Part shown: piece after piece, positions 36,391 through 44,792 of the stretch
Layout: each line of letters starts with the position of its first letter
Position numbering within the stretch: position 1 is the stretch's first letter
From: Psychromonas ingrahamii 37
Lineage (GTDB): Bacteria; Pseudomonadota; Gammaproteobacteria; Enterobacterales; Psychromonadaceae
DNA: 64,000 nt
NCBI RefSeq assembly: GCF_000015285.1
Contig: NC_008709.1
Location: 3,286,001 to 3,350,000, forward strand
Reading direction: 5' to 3'
Notes under the pieces: generated by a model
The model's database searches: none
The model's input: the letters and a program-made list of their open reading frames with translations, nothing else
Told to the model about the DNA's origin: nothing
Made by a program: the position numbers and the translations under genes

Positions 36391-37629
36391 TTATTTGATA
36401 CCAGACTCTTTTGCTTTATTGATTAATTTCCAAGCAACACGGGCACATTTTTGTTTGCCATTGTTTATCTCTAATCCGATCCCAATACTTTGGCATAAGT
36501 ACAGGTATCCACCTAATAACCCCACGTCAGCGTATTTTGCAAAAAGGAAAGCACCTTCTTCGTAATCAGAATAGGCATCGCGACATGCATTTAAATCAGT
36601 CAGAGCAAGCGGATTCCAATCTTTGCATAAGATTTGACTTAACAAGGCGATAAAAAGAACCTCTTTTTCACTGTGATTTTGATCCTGCAAGGTTTCAAAT
36701 TGCTTTTTCTGCCGGTCTAACAGAGACATTAATCCCTGATCAGTTAAGTCCTCCAAGTCAGGTTGCCCAACATATCTAAAATTATTTTCATTAACAAATT
36801 CGTATGGCGGTTCACTTGCTGACAGGGATACTTTATAGGAAACCAAAGGGTTATCAGCTTTCGCAGCGTTATAATCTACACATATAACATTTTTTGATTG
36901 CACTTCAGGTAGTCCCGATAAGCTGTAATGTCCCACGACAACGGGTTTAACATGTCCCTGCTGCTCATAAGCCCGCCACCACTCAGGTATAATGCCCGTA
37001 ATATCAACAAGTGATTCTCCCTTCGGGGGGTATTCAGCGCCCTTTAATAAGGTTGCACATAATGCAAATAATTCATGGTTTGGATCAAATGCATTTCCCC
37101 AATGCTCTTCTTTTAAACTATTATCATTATTCAGGTAGGGTTCAATGGCGTTAAGGGCAGGATCATCCCAACAGGCGTGGATCGCAGACACAGATTCAAA
37201 ATCGATAAAAAGTGGCCGTTTTTTAAACCAATTTATCCAGTATAAGTGTTGATCTGAACCTTCACCTAACATCTCTAAAAAGCGTTGATGCTGCATAAAA
37301 TTACTGGCTGAGTGTGTTATTGCCCACTCACCCTGCCTTAATTGGGTGGCCCAACCTATTGCATTAAACTCATTTTCACCCAGTAAACAGCAGGCATGAT
37401 TTTGAGCAACAAGAGACTCTACCAGCTGGAGTAAACCTAACGGGTCCCCCTCCAAACCAGGTGCGTTATCAATAAGATTACCCATGAATACCAGCTGGGT
37501 ATTACCAACATTCGATTCAAGATTATCGAGATCAAAAGACAGAAGATCAAGCAGCCTAAGCAGTTTTTTATATTGGGCGTGAATATCACCGATGAAATAC
37601 AGCCACTTTATATGAACATCATTTAACAT
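36391..37629 (-). CDS. Metallophosphoesterase-like protein with altered active-site motifs
   Basis: 412 aa from ATG 37629 (a TTG four codons earlier is possible). Calcineurin-like fold: motif 1 FIGDIHAQ is intact, HACWDD and VVGHYSLSG are intact, but the usual GDLIDRG reads GNLIDNA and the usual GNHEFNAI reads GENEFNAI. Thus the bridging metal Asp is Asn, and the Asn-His pair of the third motif is Glu-Asn. Activity may be lost or changed. The remainder (about 300-412) has conserved helical segments typical of this bacterial subfamily. Ends 99 bp upstream of a co-directional small P-loop gene. Confidence 0.8.
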   Translation of the reverse strand: MLNDVHIKWLYFIGDIHAQYKKLLRLLDLLSFDLDNLESNVGNTQLVFMGNLIDNAPGLEGDPLGLLQLVESLVAQNHACCLLGENEFNAIGWATQLRQGEWAITHSASNFMQHQRFLEMLGEGSDQHLYWINWFKKRPLFIDFESVSAIHACWDDPALNAIEPYLNNDNSLKEEHWGNAFDPNHELFALCATLLKGAEYPPKGESLVDITGIIPEWWRAYEQQGHVKPVVVGHYSLSGLPEVQSKNVICVDYNAAKADNPLVSYKVSLSASEPPYEFVNENNFRYVGQPDLEDLTDQGLMSLLDRQKKQFETLQDQNHSEKEVLFIALLSQILCKDWNPLALTDLNACRDAYSDYEEGAFLFAKYADVGLLGGYLYLCQSIGIGLEINNGKQKCARVAWKLINKAKESGIK

Positions 37630-37728
37630 ATTAGAATCCAATAACGCTAAGTTTATAGTGTGTAATTGAAAGCTTAGTTTAAATGTATCAATTGAGTGGC
37701 TGATTTTGATGATAATGTTGACAATTGA

Positions 37729-38106
37729 TTAGCGCTGCCAGTTTTTCTTCATTTTATTGATGGATAACAGATCAACATCATGACTGTTCTGATAGTTACC
37801 GGTACAGACTTTAATGGTTAATATGGCATTAAATAATTTAGCCAGCTTACGGTAAGGTGCTATTTCCCAATGCTGCACAAAAGTGTTCGCGATGACCACA
37901 TTCTCACCTCTATTTAAATAATATTCACATTGATTTTGACACCATAAATGCGCTTCTTTTAATCGCCGAGAATCAAATTGGTATTCACCCTGTTTGTTTA
38001 TAAAATACATATCCGCTTCTAAATGAACGGCATTTAATGTTTTTGCTAAGGTCGATTTACCACTGCCCGGCAACCCGCGAATCAAGGTGAGCTTAGGTCT
38101 GTTCAA
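37729..38106 (-). CDS. Small P-loop kinase-like ATPase
   Basis: 125 aa from a TTG start, chosen because GGGGGAG lies 5 nt upstream; an ATG at 38130 (133 aa) has no good site. Walker A LIRGLPGSGKSTLAK is followed by HLEADMYF and, later, NVVIANTFVQHWEI, the arrangement in polynucleotide-kinase/NEDD4BP2-like P-loop proteins. It is upstream of, and in the same direction as, the phosphoesterase-like gene; kinase plus phosphatase is reminiscent of Pnkp-type nucleic-acid end repair, but that link is inference. Confidence 0.8.
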   Translation of the reverse strand: MNRPKLTLIRGLPGSGKSTLAKTLNAVHLEADMYFINKQGEYQFDSRRLKEAHLWCQNQCEYYLNRGENVVIANTFVQHWEIAPYRKLAKLFNAILTIKVCTGNYQNSHDVDLLSINKMKKNWQR

Positions 38107-38130
38107 ATTATCTCCCCCTGTTATACACAT

Positions 38131-38452
38131 GTTACGTCAAAATGCTTTGTCAGGTGCAAGATCTTCGATCAGAGCAAGACGCAACATGACTTTTCGAGCG
38201 ATTAACTGCGTTAATCCTCTAGCGGTAGATGTAAATGCAAGCATTTACATCTTAAATGGTTATTCCCTTTTCGATGGGTGCAACGCAGCGCTGGTTTTCG
38301 ACCTTGCGCCCCGTAGGGCAAGGTAAATTGTGCCAATCTGCGTTGTTATAAAATCGCTATGTAGAATAATTGTACTTCAATTTTATGCCTAGCATCTCAG
38401 CACAATTTTCCTTGCTGACTTTGCATCTTGAAGTATCACGGGTATATAGCGA
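38131..38452. repeat. MITE-like intergenic repeat with internal palindromes
   Basis: Fills the gap before the MATE gene. Includes a 12-bp perfect inverted repeat AGATGTAAATGC/GCATTTACATCT (38227-38252), a CCTTGC.CCC/GGG.CAAGG hairpin (about 38303-38323) and the segment CATCTTGAAGTATCACGGGT, which I recall as part of a repeat spread through Psychromonas, Shewanella and relatives. No gene. Confidence 0.55.
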
Positions 38453-39817
38453 TTAGGTTTTAAAGTCGAGGCTAGACTCCAAAACAGGTTCTATTTTCGG
38501 AACAGCGGGTTTGATCTTTTTAATAGCATTATAATAAAGGCTCCAGGCCATTAAACCGGCCAGAGTATTGCCGAGCATGGCACCAATAATAACCCCTTCT
38601 AACAACCACAACTGGCTGGCTATCCAGACTAAAGGCAAGTAGCAAAGGAACAGACGTAAGGCTGAAATAAGTAATGCGCGCATCGGCATTTCCAATGAAT
38701 TACAGACAGAAACCATTAACATGCAGATGCCCAATGAACCTAAACTAATGGGAACCAGAAGCAAATACTGATAAATAACGCTTTGAACTTGACTGTCTGC
38801 GCTGAAAAATGCAGCCAAAGGCGCGGCAAAAACAAACAGAATAGCGGCTAATACCGCCTGCAAAAGAAGACTGAAGAGAACCACTATTTTGACTAAGCTA
38901 ATAATTGTTGTGCAATCTTTGGCGCCATATAATCGCCCAACCATAGGTGGCAGTGACATGGTTAACGCCAGCACAACAACTAAAGTAAAAAACTCAATGC
39001 GCGATGCCATTGCCCATCCGGCAACCGCAGCAACCCCAAAAACGGCCACTATTTTAGTCACAAAAACCGATGCAAGCGGCGGTAATAATTGCCCCATCAT
39101 AGCGGGCGTCATTATTGCGTTAACCTCTTTAATTGACGTCCAGACAGGCAGAGAAGCCCAATCAAAGGAGATCCAGTTGTTGCTCACTAATTTGGGGAGA
39201 ATAATAAACAGGCCAATACTGAATGAACAGATACTTGCGATCGCTGCCCCCTGCAAACCTAAATCAAAATAAAAGATAAAAATAGGATCCAGGGCAATAT
39301 TAATAATACTGGTTGCCATCATTAATATACCTGGGAAAAAATTGTTACCATGAGAGCGGCAAATACTATAAGTAAAATACAGCATGGCACCTAACCATGC
39401 ACTGCATAACCAGACAGGCCAGTATTCATTTATATAGGGATTCACTTCCGCCGAGGCACCCAACAGGGTTAATATTTGCTGGCGCATAAACCACATAAGA
39501 AGTGCGATGACAAAGACCCCAACGGCGCCCATTATAAGGACTAATCCGCCAATCTGTCTGGCTCTATTTTCTTTTTTTTGGCCTAACATTCTTGAAATAA
39601 CCGCCGTTGTCGCAATACCTAATCCCACCTGCAGGCCAATAAACAGCATCTGTAATGGCATGGTAAAACCCTGTACAGCTAATGGCAAAACACCAAGTTG
39701 ACTTATAAAAGCACTGTCTGCGAGTTGAAAACTCATTAAAGACAAAATACCAAAAACCATTGGCCAAGTTTGCTTAAAAATATCTCTTCCGAGGGCGATT
39801 ATTTCCGTTCTGTTCAT
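38453..39817 (-). CDS. MATE-family multidrug efflux transporter
   Basis: 454 aa from ATG 39817 (AAGG at a 6-nt spacing); an upstream TTG adds four residues. About twelve hydrophobic helices in two similar halves. Characteristic stretches: FKQTWPMVFGILSLMSFQLADSAF near the start, GLQVGLGIATTAVISRMLGQ, and ASRIEFFTLVVVLALTMSLP in the second half. Exports cationic compounds in exchange for Na+ or H+; specificity cannot be read. Follows the cytochrome oxidase operon in the same direction but 99 bp after ctaB, so probably separate. Confidence 0.93.
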   Translation of the reverse strand: MNRTEIIALGRDIFKQTWPMVFGILSLMSFQLADSAFISQLGVLPLAVQGFTMPLQMLFIGLQVGLGIATTAVISRMLGQKKENRARQIGGLVLIMGAVGVFVIALLMWFMRQQILTLLGASAEVNPYINEYWPVWLCSAWLGAMLYFTYSICRSHGNNFFPGILMMATSIINIALDPIFIFYFDLGLQGAAIASICSFSIGLFIILPKLVSNNWISFDWASLPVWTSIKEVNAIMTPAMMGQLLPPLASVFVTKIVAVFGVAAVAGWAMASRIEFFTLVVVLALTMSLPPMVGRLYGAKDCTTIISLVKIVVLFSLLLQAVLAAILFVFAAPLAAFFSADSQVQSVIYQYLLLVPISLGSLGICMLMVSVCNSLEMPMRALLISALRLFLCYLPLVWIASQLWLLEGVIIGAMLGNTLAGLMAWSLYYNAIKKIKPAVPKIEPVLESSLDFKT

Positions 39818-39915
39818 ATTGACCTTCAAGCTGCTTAAAATAATAATGACAAGCCGGAGATAATAGCATTATCAAGCAGGGATCGGGGAAAAAACGCGCA
39901 AAGGTCGGTTTATTA

Positions 39916-40851
39916 TTACATCAGAAATTTATCTGCAAATAAGGCTATGAATAACAGAGTTAAATGGAGAATCGAATATTTAAAAAGATTCAACGCACCA
40001 TAGGATGTTTCCGATAATTTTAATGCGACGGCTTTATAGATAAAAATAATATTGATCAGCATGGCGACGAATAAATACAAATAACCCGACATATGGATTA
40101 AGAAAGGTAAAAAACACACCACGGTCAATAATAAGCTATATAACAATATACAGGTTTTGGTGAAATCAGTGCCGTGCGTGACCGGCAACATGGGTATTTT
40201 AGCTTTTGCATAATCGGCTTTACGGTGAATCGCCAGCGCCCAAAAATGGGGAGGCGTCCAGGTGAATATGATCATCACTAAGATCCACGGCTGTGCGGCT
40301 AATTGTCCGGTTTCAGAAATCCAACCCAGAAGAGGAGGCATCGCACCCGCTAATCCGCCGATCACAATATTTTGTGGTGTCGCTCGTTTTAAAAACATCG
40401 TGTAGACAAATGCATAACCCACCAGCGCAAACAGCGTCATTTGCGCCGTTAACCAATTTGCGGCAAAGACCAGCAAGCTAAAACCTAATGTCCCTATTAC
40501 AGCTGAAAAGATCAAGGCTTGCCTGCGAGACACGGCTTTTCTCACTAACGGTCGGTTTTTTGTGCGCACCATTTTTGCGTCAATTTTGCTGTCTACGATA
40601 TGATTAATCACAGCGGCACTGCTCGATAATAAACCGATTCCGAACAAACTTAACAGCTGCACGAAATAACCTCGCCCCATATCGGGCGCCAGCGCTAATC
40701 CAACCAATGCGGTTAAGACCAGTAACGCCACCACTTTGATTTTGCACAACTCTAAGTAGTCATTTATTGTAGGCAAGCGACTCTCAGTTAAGGAGTCCTC
40801 ATTTAATGAGGCGCTGACCGTTGCTGTATTGTGAGTGATACTATTCGCCAT
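39916..40851 (-). CDS. ctaB: Protoheme IX farnesyltransferase (heme O synthase)
   Basis: 311 aa UbiA-family membrane enzyme that adds farnesyl diphosphate to heme B to give heme O, precursor of heme A. First Asp-rich motif NHIVDSKIDAKMVRTKNRP and second-loop ALAIHRKADYAKAKIPMLP are intact; about nine membrane helices. AAGGAGA before the ATG. Last gene of the oxidase operon, 11 bp after ctaA. Also called cyoE. Confidence 0.95.
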   Translation of the reverse strand: MANSITHNTATVSASLNEDSLTESRLPTINDYLELCKIKVVALLVLTALVGLALAPDMGRGYFVQLLSLFGIGLLSSSAAVINHIVDSKIDAKMVRTKNRPLVRKAVSRRQALIFSAVIGTLGFSLLVFAANWLTAQMTLFALVGYAFVYTMFLKRATPQNIVIGGLAGAMPPLLGWISETGQLAAQPWILVMIIFTWTPPHFWALAIHRKADYAKAKIPMLPVTHGTDFTKTCILLYSLLLTVVCFLPFLIHMSGYLYLFVAMLINIIFIYKAVALKLSETSYGALNLFKYSILHLTLLFIALFADKFLM

Positions 40852-40862
40852 TATTTTTCTCC

Positions 40863-41996
40863 TTAAAAAGTATTAAAACCGGCAATCGACTTATGCGGCA
40901 ATGCTAATAATTTCACGTAATAGGTTAATCTTATTAAACTCAGCAGTAACATTGCCGCCATTAAATTATGAGCCAATGCGATGCTTATCGGAAAAGCCCA
41001 ATAAACTAAAAAAACACCCAATGAAACCTGGCAGATAACCATCAAGATCACAAGCAGCGCACTGTTTTTCACTTTATTAGATTGGCTTAACCAATAAACT
41101 TTTATTGCCACAACCAAAATAGTAATGGCAGTGATAATTGCCCAGAATCGGTGTGCTAAATGGATAGACATGCGCGCCTGCGGCGATAACACCCCATATT
41201 CATAGTTATTGGACGTCGCAGGTAACTGGAAAATGTCTAAAATTGAAAAATTTTGCTGCCAGTCACCTGCGTTCCATCCGCCACTGCATAATGGCAAACC
41301 AGCACAATAGGGCGCAGCATAATTAGCCGCCAACCACCCTCCCAAAGCGATTTGTATCAGCAGGACAAACAATGCACTTAGACACCATAGATAAGCGTGC
41401 TGAACAGCGAAATCATTAGTGTCTGAGGGGTTACTGATAAGGCGCAGGTAGAATAGAGTTGATAAACTCAAGATGGCAAAACCACCGAGCAGATGCCCCA
41501 TTACAATCAGAGGCTGGAGCTGCATAGTCACGGTTAACATGCCTAGGAAGGCCTGAAATAGCACCAATAAAACCAGCAGTGCAGGTAATTTAAACGGCAT
41601 TAAAACATTCGGCGAGTGCTTTTTTTTATTGATTGATGATTGATGTCTTAAGACTTTTAGATTGTTAAACAGTGGCCATAATAAAATAGCCAAAAGCATT
41701 AAACCGAGCGTTCCGGCAAAGTATCGGTGAATCATCTCTTTCCAGGCTTTTGCGGATTCAAAGACTAAATCCATAGTGCCCGGTTGACTGTGTTTTGCTG
41801 TAGCGCTTGCATCTAACTCTGCCGGTACAGTTAAAGAGCCATAACACCCGGGCCAATCCGGGCAACCTAAACCGGCATCGCTTAAGCGCGTATAAGCGCC
41901 TAAACCGACCACTAAAACAGATAATAGACAACTCAATAGGACTAATGTTTTATAGCGATTATTGATGATATTTACACCTGTTTTTTGCATTTTCAT
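40863..41996 (-). CDS. ctaA: Heme A synthase (COX15/CtaA)
   Basis: 377 aa, eight membrane helices. Converts heme O to heme A. Typical GLGAYTRLSDAGLGCPDWPGCYG at the N-terminus, EMIHRYFAGTLG, an inter-helix pair of cysteines in YCAGLPLC, and HLAHRFWAI with heme-ligand His. Operon member between an accessory membrane protein gene and ctaB. Start ATG follows AAGG. Confidence 0.95.
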   Translation of the reverse strand: MKMQKTGVNIINNRYKTLVLLSCLLSVLVVGLGAYTRLSDAGLGCPDWPGCYGSLTVPAELDASATAKHSQPGTMDLVFESAKAWKEMIHRYFAGTLGLMLLAILLWPLFNNLKVLRHQSSINKKKHSPNVLMPFKLPALLVLLVLFQAFLGMLTVTMQLQPLIVMGHLLGGFAILSLSTLFYLRLISNPSDTNDFAVQHAYLWCLSALFVLLIQIALGGWLAANYAAPYCAGLPLCSGGWNAGDWQQNFSILDIFQLPATSNNYEYGVLSPQARMSIHLAHRFWAIITAITILVVAIKVYWLSQSNKVKNSALLVILMVICQVSLGVFLVYWAFPISIALAHNLMAAMLLLSLIRLTYYVKLLALPHKSIAGFNTF

Positions 41997-42019
41997 CTAA
42001 CCTTATCAATTGTTAAAAG

Positions 42020-42085
42020 GGGCTGCAGGCTTCGAGCTTCGAGCCTTCGAGCTTCGAGTTACGAGCCTTTGAACTTCGAGCTTTG
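42020..42085. repeat. CTTCGAG-type short repeats inside the oxidase operon
   Basis: Imperfect tandem copies of GCTTCGAGC, CTTCGAG and related octamers fill the 91-bp gap between the accessory gene and ctaA. Similar motifs occur near 26.8 and 36.1-36.25 kb. Confidence 0.8.
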
Positions 42086-42087
42086 GG

Positions 42088-42588
42088 CTAAGCGCTGCGG
42101 GCATAATTTAGTAATTTTTTAAGATCTTTGATTAAACCTTTACCGGTTAATTGATTACTGTGCAGATCAGAGACAAGAGGGTAATAAAACACAATAAGCC
42201 CCATATGATCGATTAAATATAAAACATCAGGTTTAAGATTATCATTGGTCACTGCGTAATTTTTAAACCCCTCAGCAGCCGGACTTTTTTCACCTAATAG
42301 CACCAGGTCGACTTTACTTTGGTTTTTTCCTAATGCGACATATAAATTTTTTAGTTCATCCCGATGCCCTAAACAGATTTCAGTACAGTTTTGTCCGGCA
42401 ACTAAACCAATAGACCAAGGTTTAGGATCAATACTAGCCCACTCGCTTAACTTAACTTCAGGGGTTAAAAATTTGCCATTATTAACCGTGTTGCCTGGGA
42501 ACCAGTCCAATTTTAAGGCCAGCAGCGCCAATGCTAAGGGCAGAATAAAACTGATCACAAATAAAGACATTAATTTTTTATTATTCAT
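42088..42588 (-). CDS. Cytochrome oxidase-associated membrane protein (function unknown)
   Basis: 166 aa. One N-terminal membrane helix (LMSLFVISFILPLALALLAL), then a periplasmic domain with CTEIC and thioredoxin/SCO-like secondary pattern (WSIGLVAGQNCTEICLGHRDE ... VLYLIDHMGLIVFYYP). The two Cys are spaced CxxxC as in SCO copper chaperones, so a role in copper or redox handling is plausible. The same gene occurs at this place in Shewanella and Vibrio cox operons, as I recall. Between surf1 and ctaA. Confidence 0.8.
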   Translation of the reverse strand: MNNKKLMSLFVISFILPLALALLALKLDWFPGNTVNNGKFLTPEVKLSEWASIDPKPWSIGLVAGQNCTEICLGHRDELKNLYVALGKNQSKVDLVLLGEKSPAAEGFKNYAVTNDNLKPDVLYLIDHMGLIVFYYPLVSDLHSNQLTGKGLIKDLKKLLNYARSA

Positions 42589-42608
42589 TAATTTTCCAAA
42601 TATTAGAA

Positions 42609-43358
42609 TTAATTGCTTGGCTCTTTTTTTTCAGTATCCGAAAACTTGTCTTGCTGGTACTGATTGCGCATTGCAAAAACAAACACCACCACGGCAGATA
42701 AAGCGATCAGTAACCATTGCAAAGCATAAGCCAGGTGTTTTTCGGGCGGCATAATAACGGGCTGATAGTGAGGTTGCGCAAAACTGTCCTTATCAACTGC
42801 ATAAGCCATAAAATCGACAAGTTGCGTCTGACTTTGCTGTGCTTGTTGGGGTATATCAATAAATTGAATTAGTTTCGGCCATCCCCTGCCGGCAAGCTCT
42901 GCCCCGGGCAAATAAAACCCGGCTAAATCACCCTGTTTTAACTGCGCAGTGATACTTATTTGTTGTTCGGGTAATTGAACCTGAGGTAGTTTGTTACGAC
43001 TGAGTCCTTGCGCTACCCAGCCAAAGTTAACTAATAAACCTGACGTACTGCCCGTTGGATAAAAGGTGGCAAGAACGTCGTATCCCGGGCGCCCATTTAG
43101 GGTGCGATTATCCAATAACCAGTATTGTCTACTTTCCACCCTACCCTGCAATTGCAGGCGTAATCCAGTTTTATCCAGCGTTTCAGATAATAGAGTTAAA
43201 CCGGACCAACTCAATAACCCTTTTTGCTGCATCCTATCAATGTTATCTAATCTCTGTTGTTTCTGATCTGCCCTCTGCCATTGCCAATTGGCTAATCCGA
43301 TGCATACCACCACTACAATTACTACGATCGAAGATGAAATAACCGGCAGTTTCAACAC
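42609..43358 (-). CDS. SURF1-family cytochrome oxidase assembly protein
   Basis: 249 aa with an N-terminal and a C-terminal membrane helix (about 7-24 and 215-233) enclosing a periplasmic domain. SURF1 features: GLANWQWQRADQKQQRLDNI, YWLLDNRTLNGRPGYDVLATF and NFGWVAQG, and HLAYALQWLLIALSAVVVF near the end. Helps insert heme A into subunit I. GTG start directly after the coxC stop (TAAGTG), so translation is probably coupled. Confidence 0.93.
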   Translation of the reverse strand: MLKLPVISSSIVVIVVVVCIGLANWQWQRADQKQQRLDNIDRMQQKGLLSWSGLTLLSETLDKTGLRLQLQGRVESRQYWLLDNRTLNGRPGYDVLATFYPTGSTSGLLVNFGWVAQGLSRNKLPQVQLPEQQISITAQLKQGDLAGFYLPGAELAGRGWPKLIQFIDIPQQAQQSQTQLVDFMAYAVDKDSFAQPHYQPVIMPPEKHLAYALQWLLIALSAVVVFVFAMRNQYQQDKFSDTEKKEPSN

Positions 43359-44246
43359 TTAAAGCACATAGACAAAAAAGAATAAACACAGCCATACGAT
43401 ATCGACAAAATGCCAATACCAGACAGCGGCCTCAAAAGCAAAATGATTCGTTTTACTAAAATGCCCCTTAAATATTCGCAGCGTAACAATCAACAATAAT
43501 ATCGTCCCTAAGGTCACGTGCATGCCATGAAAACCGGTCAACATATAAAAGATATTCCCGTAAATACCGGATGTAAGGGTTAACCCTAACTCATGGTATG
43601 CATGGATATATTCTGTCACTTGAAAGTATAAAAAACTTCCCCCCAGTAATACGCTAATGATCATTAACGCTTTTAATTGCGTACGTTTTCCTGCGAGTAA
43701 AGCGTGATGCGCAAAATGCACAGTGACAGAAGAGGTTAATAGGATAAAAGTATTTAACAAGGGCAGGCCAAACCAACCCATTGCCTGAGTCGTCTCCCCT
43801 GAAGGGGTTTTTGTTAATGGCCAGATAGATTGAAATTCCGGCCATAACAGCTCATTAGTCATCGCATTGTTACCCTCACCACCTAACCAGGGAACAGAAA
43901 ACATACGCGCATAAAATAACACCCCGAAAAAAACCAGAAAAAACATCACTTCAGAAAAAATAAACCACCACATCGACTGGCGAAATGAAAGATCCATCTG
44001 CACAGAGTAAAGCCCAGACATAGATTCATGAATGACATTTTTAATCCAGCCAAAAAGCATAAAGAACAGCACAGCAAATCCGAGCATCAATAGATAGGAT
44101 CCCGATGCCCCCTGTTTTCCGATTTGCATCACGGTTAAACCTGCACCCGATGCAATACAAAACAGGGCAACAGCGCCGACTATTGGCCAGTGGCTTTGCG
44201 TTGGTACATAGTACTTATCATAACTAGTCGCAGCTGCAGATTTCAT
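43359..44246 (-). CDS. coxC: Cytochrome c oxidase subunit III
   Basis: 295 aa, seven membrane helices. Typical SHWPIVGAVALFC start, MWWFIFSEVMFFLVFFG, AHHALLAGKRTQ, VTEYIHAYHELGLTLTSGIYGNIFYMLTGFHGMHV and the end EAAVWYWHFVDIVWLCLFFFVY, with the conserved Glu in SEVMFF. Core membrane subunit of the aa3-type oxidase. AAGGGG before the ATG. Confidence 0.96.
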   Translation of the reverse strand: MKSAAATSYDKYYVPTQSHWPIVGAVALFCIASGAGLTVMQIGKQGASGSYLLMLGFAVLFFMLFGWIKNVIHESMSGLYSVQMDLSFRQSMWWFIFSEVMFFLVFFGVLFYARMFSVPWLGGEGNNAMTNELLWPEFQSIWPLTKTPSGETTQAMGWFGLPLLNTFILLTSSVTVHFAHHALLAGKRTQLKALMIISVLLGGSFLYFQVTEYIHAYHELGLTLTSGIYGNIFYMLTGFHGMHVTLGTILLLIVTLRIFKGHFSKTNHFAFEAAVWYWHFVDIVWLCLFFFVYVL

Positions 44247-44263
44247 CTATTAACCCCTTAAAC

Positions 44264-44782
44264 TTATTTAGCAGTAACGATGTCATACACGGTGTAAGAC
44301 AAGGTTAATTCTTTTATATCCGGTGTTATTTCGGTATCTATATAAAACAGCAGGGTAAGAGAGACTTTCTCACCCGGTTGCAATATTTGTTGGGTAAAGC
44401 AAAAACATTCAACTTTATGCATATATTGCGCCGCAAGGCCGGGGCTAACCGATGGCACGGCCTGCATTGTCCGACTTTCATTACTGAGGTTATGAGCGCT
44501 GAATATAACTTGATTCATTTCACCAGGTTTAACTGTTACAAGCGCTTGATCAACGGTCACTTTAAAGGGAGCCCCCTGTGCAACATCGGTTAAAAAACCG
44601 ACATCAACTTGTCGGTTAAGATCAACCTCATCACTCACTTTTGCCCGCTCTAATGAGGGTTTACCGTTAAGGCCGGTGATATCACAAAAAACGTCATATA
44701 GCGGGACTAACGCAAAGGCAAAAGCGAACATGCCTACGCTTGCTAAAACCAATTTCTTAAATAACTTAGTATGTTTACTCAT
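44264..44782 (-). CDS. ctaG: Cytochrome oxidase assembly protein CtaG/Cox11
   Basis: 172 aa copper chaperone that delivers copper to CuB of subunit I. One membrane anchor (about 9-27), MFAFAFALVPLYDVFCDITGLNG, then a periplasmic Ig-like domain with the copper-binding VECFCFTQQ motif. Lies between coxA and coxC as in most proteobacteria. Confidence 0.95.
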   Translation of the reverse strand: MSKHTKLFKKLVLASVGMFAFAFALVPLYDVFCDITGLNGKPSLERAKVSDEVDLNRQVDVGFLTDVAQGAPFKVTVDQALVTVKPGEMNQVIFSAHNLSNESRTMQAVPSVSPGLAAQYMHKVECFCFTQQILQPGEKVSLTLLFYIDTEITPDIKELTLSYTVYDIVTAK

Positions 44783-44792
44783 TGACTAAGCA

